From the NCBI GenBank assembly GCA_003487005.1, contig DNFG01000307.1, positions 1 to 15,320 of the forward strand: DNA of 15,320 nucleotides, read 5' to 3'. Shown in pieces: positions 13,245-15,320 of the stretch (its first letter is position 1; each line of letters begins with the position of its first letter). The translations under genes were made by a program, and so were the position numbers. The stretch comes from Bryobacterales bacterium (GTDB lineage: Bacteria; Acidobacteriota; Terriglobia; Bryobacterales; Bryobacteraceae). Under the pieces are notes generated by a model. It was given only the letters and a program-made list of their open reading frames with translations, was not told the DNA's origin and ran no database searches.

Positions 13245-15320
13245 TCAGTTGCCTTTGCTGAGGCGGCGGTAGTAATCGGCGACGGCCTTCTCGTAGCCGG
13301 TGGGGACACGACTGGGACCGGCGTTGCGGATCTCTTTGCCGGAGTCGCCGGCCTGGCGGCGGAGGCGGAGTTCGAGTTGCTCGAGTTCGGGCAGAACGCG
13401 GCGGCGGAGGGTTTCGAGCAGTTCGGGGTTGCCGGGGAAGCGGGCGGGATCGAGGGCTTTCATGCGGGCGAGGAGGGATTCGAGTTCGGCCTGGGATTCG
13501 TCGCCGGCGGCGCCGGAGGCGCGCAGGTTTTCGAGTTGACGGACGGCATCCTGGTAGGCTTGCTGGACGCCGCGGACTCCCGCGCCGGTCGGGCCTTCGC
13601 GGGTACCATCATTGAGGGCGGAGTACTCGCCACCCTGGCGGCCGCCCATGCTCTGCTGGTTACGGCCGGAACCTTGTTGGCCCTGTTGGCCTTGCTGTGA
13701 AGCCTGCTGGCCGCGCTGGCCACCCTGGCCTTGCTGGCCTTGCTGGCCCTGTTGACCCTGTTGGCCGCGCTGGCCTTGTTGGCCCTGCTGACCTTGCTGA
13801 CCTTGCTGGCCCTGCTGGCCCTGCTGGGCGCGGGCCATCTGGCGGCTGAGTTCGGAGCGTGCCTGTTCGAATTGTTCGAGGGCGCGGGCGGCGCGTTCCT
13901 GTTGTTCGCCGCCGCCGTTGCGGCCCATGGCCTGTTGGGCTTCCTGGACCTGGCGTTCGAGTTGGTTGAGAGCCTGGGTAACGACGCGTTCGCGCGGGGC
14001 CATATAGTTGCCCATGCCGCGTCGAATCCAGTCGGCGCTGTATTTCATGCGGAGGCCGAGTTCGTTTTGCTGGGCTTCACCGAGGGCGTCGCGGAGGCGG
14101 GAGGCGGCGGCGCGTTCGCTGGTGGCCATGGAGCGGGTGGCCTCGCGCATTTCGCGTTCAAGCTGCTGGTAGTCTTCGAGCATTTTCTGCTTCTCGTCGG
14201 CGAACTGAGCCGCTTCGGCTTTCTCCTGGCTGGGAGTCCGGCCGGGGGCTTTCCGGGGGGCGGCGCCGGCCTGACCGGGCTGCTGGGGGGCTCCGTAAGC
14301 CTGCTTCAGGCGTTCTTCGAAGGCGCGCTGGCGCTCAGCAAGGTCCTGAGCGCGGGAGGCGATGGAGTCCATTTTGGATCCGGTTTCCTGGCGCCGCATG
14401 CCACCGAGAGCGCCCTGGGCTTCGGCGAGGCGTTCGGCGGCGCGGCGGGCGCTTTCGGGGTCGCTGGCCTGACTTCCGCCCTGCTGGGCGCGGCGCATGT
14501 CATCGAGAGCGCGTTCGACTTCTTTCATGGCGCGTTCCAGACGGGGGTCGGTGGCCTGGCGGCCGGTGGCCATCTGACTGAGTGAGCGTTGCTGGGGCTG
14601 GGACTGGCGGCCCTGCTGGCCCTGCTGTCCCTGTTGGCCCTGCTGTCCCTGTTGACCTTGTTGACCGGCCTGCTGCTGGCCTTGCTGGCCCTGCTGGCCG
14701 GGCTGGCCGCCTTTGGTGGGAGAGCCCTGGCCCTGCTGGCCCTGTTGCTGCTGGCTCTGGGCGGACTGGGAGGTGCCCTGCATCGGGTTGGACATCTCCT
14801 CCATCTTGCGTTTGAGTTCTTCGGCTTCCCGGCGGAGCATCTCCTGAGCCCAGCGCTGCTGGAAGGACTGCTGTTTCTGCTGTTGCTGCTGTTCGGCGAG
14901 TTTCTGCTGGCGTTTGGCAAGTTCTTCGAGGCGTTTGACGGCCTCGTCGATCTCGCGTTCGCGCTGGGAGCCGCCAGCACCGCCCAGGGGGCTTTGGGCG
15001 GTCTCGTACTGGTTCTTTTCGGTGTCGAGTTCGAGGTCAAAGAGGCTTTCGAGGTCGCGCTGCTGACCGCCGCCGCCACCGCCGCCGCTGCCCTGCTGAC
15101 CGAAGGCGACCTGGATCTGGCGGAAAACGGATTCGGCGCGAAGGATGTGCTGGAGGGCTTTTTGTTCAGCGGGGAGGGCGTCGCGCCAGCGCTGATTGCG
15201 AAGTTGTTCGGAGGCGGCAAGCATGGACTTGGAGGCGAGTTCCATTTCGCGGCCAAATGTTTTGAACTCTTCATTGGTGCCGGCGAGATCACGGCTCTGC
15301 ATGCGCTTGGCGAGGGAGAG
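13245..15320 (-). CDS. Large coiled-coil protein with (GQQ)n tracts, DUF4175-like, C-terminal 691 residues (5' end outside window)
   Basis: The reading frame is open to the right window edge: six codons (LSLAKR) precede the first internal ATG at 15302, so the gene starts outside. The visible part alternates charged, helix-forming segments (such as KRLEELAKRQQKLAEQQQQQ and the region around LEREMREATRSMATSERAAA) with low-complexity Q/G tracts. It ends YEKAVADYYRRLSKGN. The layout resembles the C-terminal part of the very long DUF4175-type proteins found near MoxR/BatA-type operons. Those usually have N-terminal membrane segments and this part outside the cytosol; none of that can be seen here. 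It has no cysteine in the visible part. The propeller gene lies 75 bases downstream on the same strand. The family call is tentative; the coding call is firm. Confidence 0.75.
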   Translation of the reverse strand, partial: LSLAKRMQSRDLAGTNEEFKTFGREMELASKSMLAASEQLRNQRWRDALPAEQKALQHILRAESVFRQIQVAFGQQGSGGGGGGGQQRDLESLFDLELDTEKNQYETAQSPLGGAGGSQREREIDEAVKRLEELAKRQQKLAEQQQQQKQQSFQQRWAQEMLRREAEELKRKMEEMSNPMQGTSQSAQSQQQQGQQGQGSPTKGGQPGQQGQQGQQQAGQQGQQGQQGQQGQQGQQGRQSQPQQRSLSQMATGRQATDPRLERAMKEVERALDDMRRAQQGGSQASDPESARRAAERLAEAQGALGGMRRQETGSKMDSIASRAQDLAERQRAFEERLKQAYGAPQQPGQAGAAPRKAPGRTPSQEKAEAAQFADEKQKMLEDYQQLEREMREATRSMATSERAAASRLRDALGEAQQNELGLRMKYSADWIRRGMGNYMAPRERVVTQALNQLERQVQEAQQAMGRNGGGEQQERAARALEQFEQARSELSRQMARAQQGQQGQQGQQGQQGQQGQRGQQGQQGQQGQQGQGGQRGQQASQQGQQGQQGSGRNQQSMGGRQGGEYSALNDGTREGPTGAGVRGVQQAYQDAVRQLENLRASGAAGDESQAELESLLARMKALDPARFPGNPELLETLRRRVLPELEQLELRLRRQAGDSGKEIRNAGPSRVPTGYEKAVADYYRRLSKGN
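13638..13826 (-). repeat. (Gly-Gln-Gln)n tract 2 within the coiled-coil gene
   Basis: The coding strand carries many imperfect 9-base units of the type GGCCAGCAG, encoding GQQ with a few GQR, GGQR and ASQQ interruptions (about residues 493-555 counted from the ATG at 15302). Synonymous differences (CAG/CAA, GGC/GGT) between units show the tract is old enough to have diverged. Confidence 0.85.
14583..14741 (-). repeat. (Gly-Gln-Gln)n tract 1 within the coiled-coil gene
   Basis: This is a second low-complexity tract (about residues 188-240 counted from the ATG at 15302) made of GQQ units. It is broken by SPTKGGQP and QQAG and ends GRQSQPQQRS. It uses the same 9-base unit type as the tract at 13638-13826, so the two may share an origin by internal duplication or by parallel slippage. 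Confidence 0.85.

Noticed and set aside
13731..14585. A 284-codon plus-strand reading frame that looks like a Leu/Ala-rich membrane protein.
   Set aside because: It is the antisense image of the (GQQ)n and coiled-coil coding sequence; Gln and Ala codons read backwards give Leu and Gly/Ala. The minus frame is longer and has sensible protein features.
13638..14741. CRISPR-like array from the regular short repeats.
   Set aside because: Units are 9 bases, have no unique spacers of constant length, and keep the reading frame as GQQ codons.

Overview
The window is about 15.3 kb of GC-rich bacterial chromosome with ordinary gene density. It holds 13 supportable protein genes, two of them cut by the window edges. 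I see no tRNA, rRNA, CRISPR array, insertion sequence or phage gene. The gene content suggests an acidobacterium of the Solibacter/Bryobacter type: paired Gfo/Idh/MocA oxidoreductases (one with a Tat signal), a secreted Asp-box propeller, a netrin-like plus carboxypeptidase-regulatory-like secreted protein, and a large Q/G-rich DUF4175-like protein. This assignment is inferred from gene content and was not tested by any search.

Left part (1-4119, minus strand). A tight run reads from a Tat-exported Gfo/Idh/MocA oxidoreductase, through a close cytosolic paralogue, into mutS. The gaps are 12 and 0 bases. mutS starts at TTG directly after the TAG of the gene before it, and only its first 501 codons lie inside the window. 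Divergent from this run is a membrane PAP2-family phosphatase (4173-5033). It converges on a GlxA-type AraC regulator (minus, ends 5079).

Middle (6122-8977). The GlxA-type regulator is divergent from an OsmC-family gene, with a 128-base spacer holding two short dyads. Next on the minus strand come a small TIR/nucleoside-deoxyribosyltransferase-like protein and, 54 bases downstream, a secreted protein with an N-terminal netrin/TIMP-like module.

Right part (9070-15320). A three-gene plus-strand operon, acyl-CoA synthetase, prmA, GNAT acetyltransferase, is joined by two ATGA stop/start overlaps. It begins behind a CTGTA-GAA-TACAG dyad that overlaps a possible -10 box. It converges on, and overlaps by 29 bases, a secreted six-Asp-box propeller on the minus strand. 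That gene has a GTG start whose strong Shine-Dalgarno sequence lies in one arm of a perfect 9-bp inverted repeat, a plausible translation-gating hairpin. Upstream of it on the same strand is the 3' part of a large coiled-coil protein with two (GQQ)n tracts.

I do not see a clear new multi-gene system. The signals most worth checking are the Shine-Dalgarno-sequestering hairpin at 13174-13232, the TIR-like orphan at 8432-8977, the operator-like dyads at the two divergent promoters, and the (GQQ)n protein.
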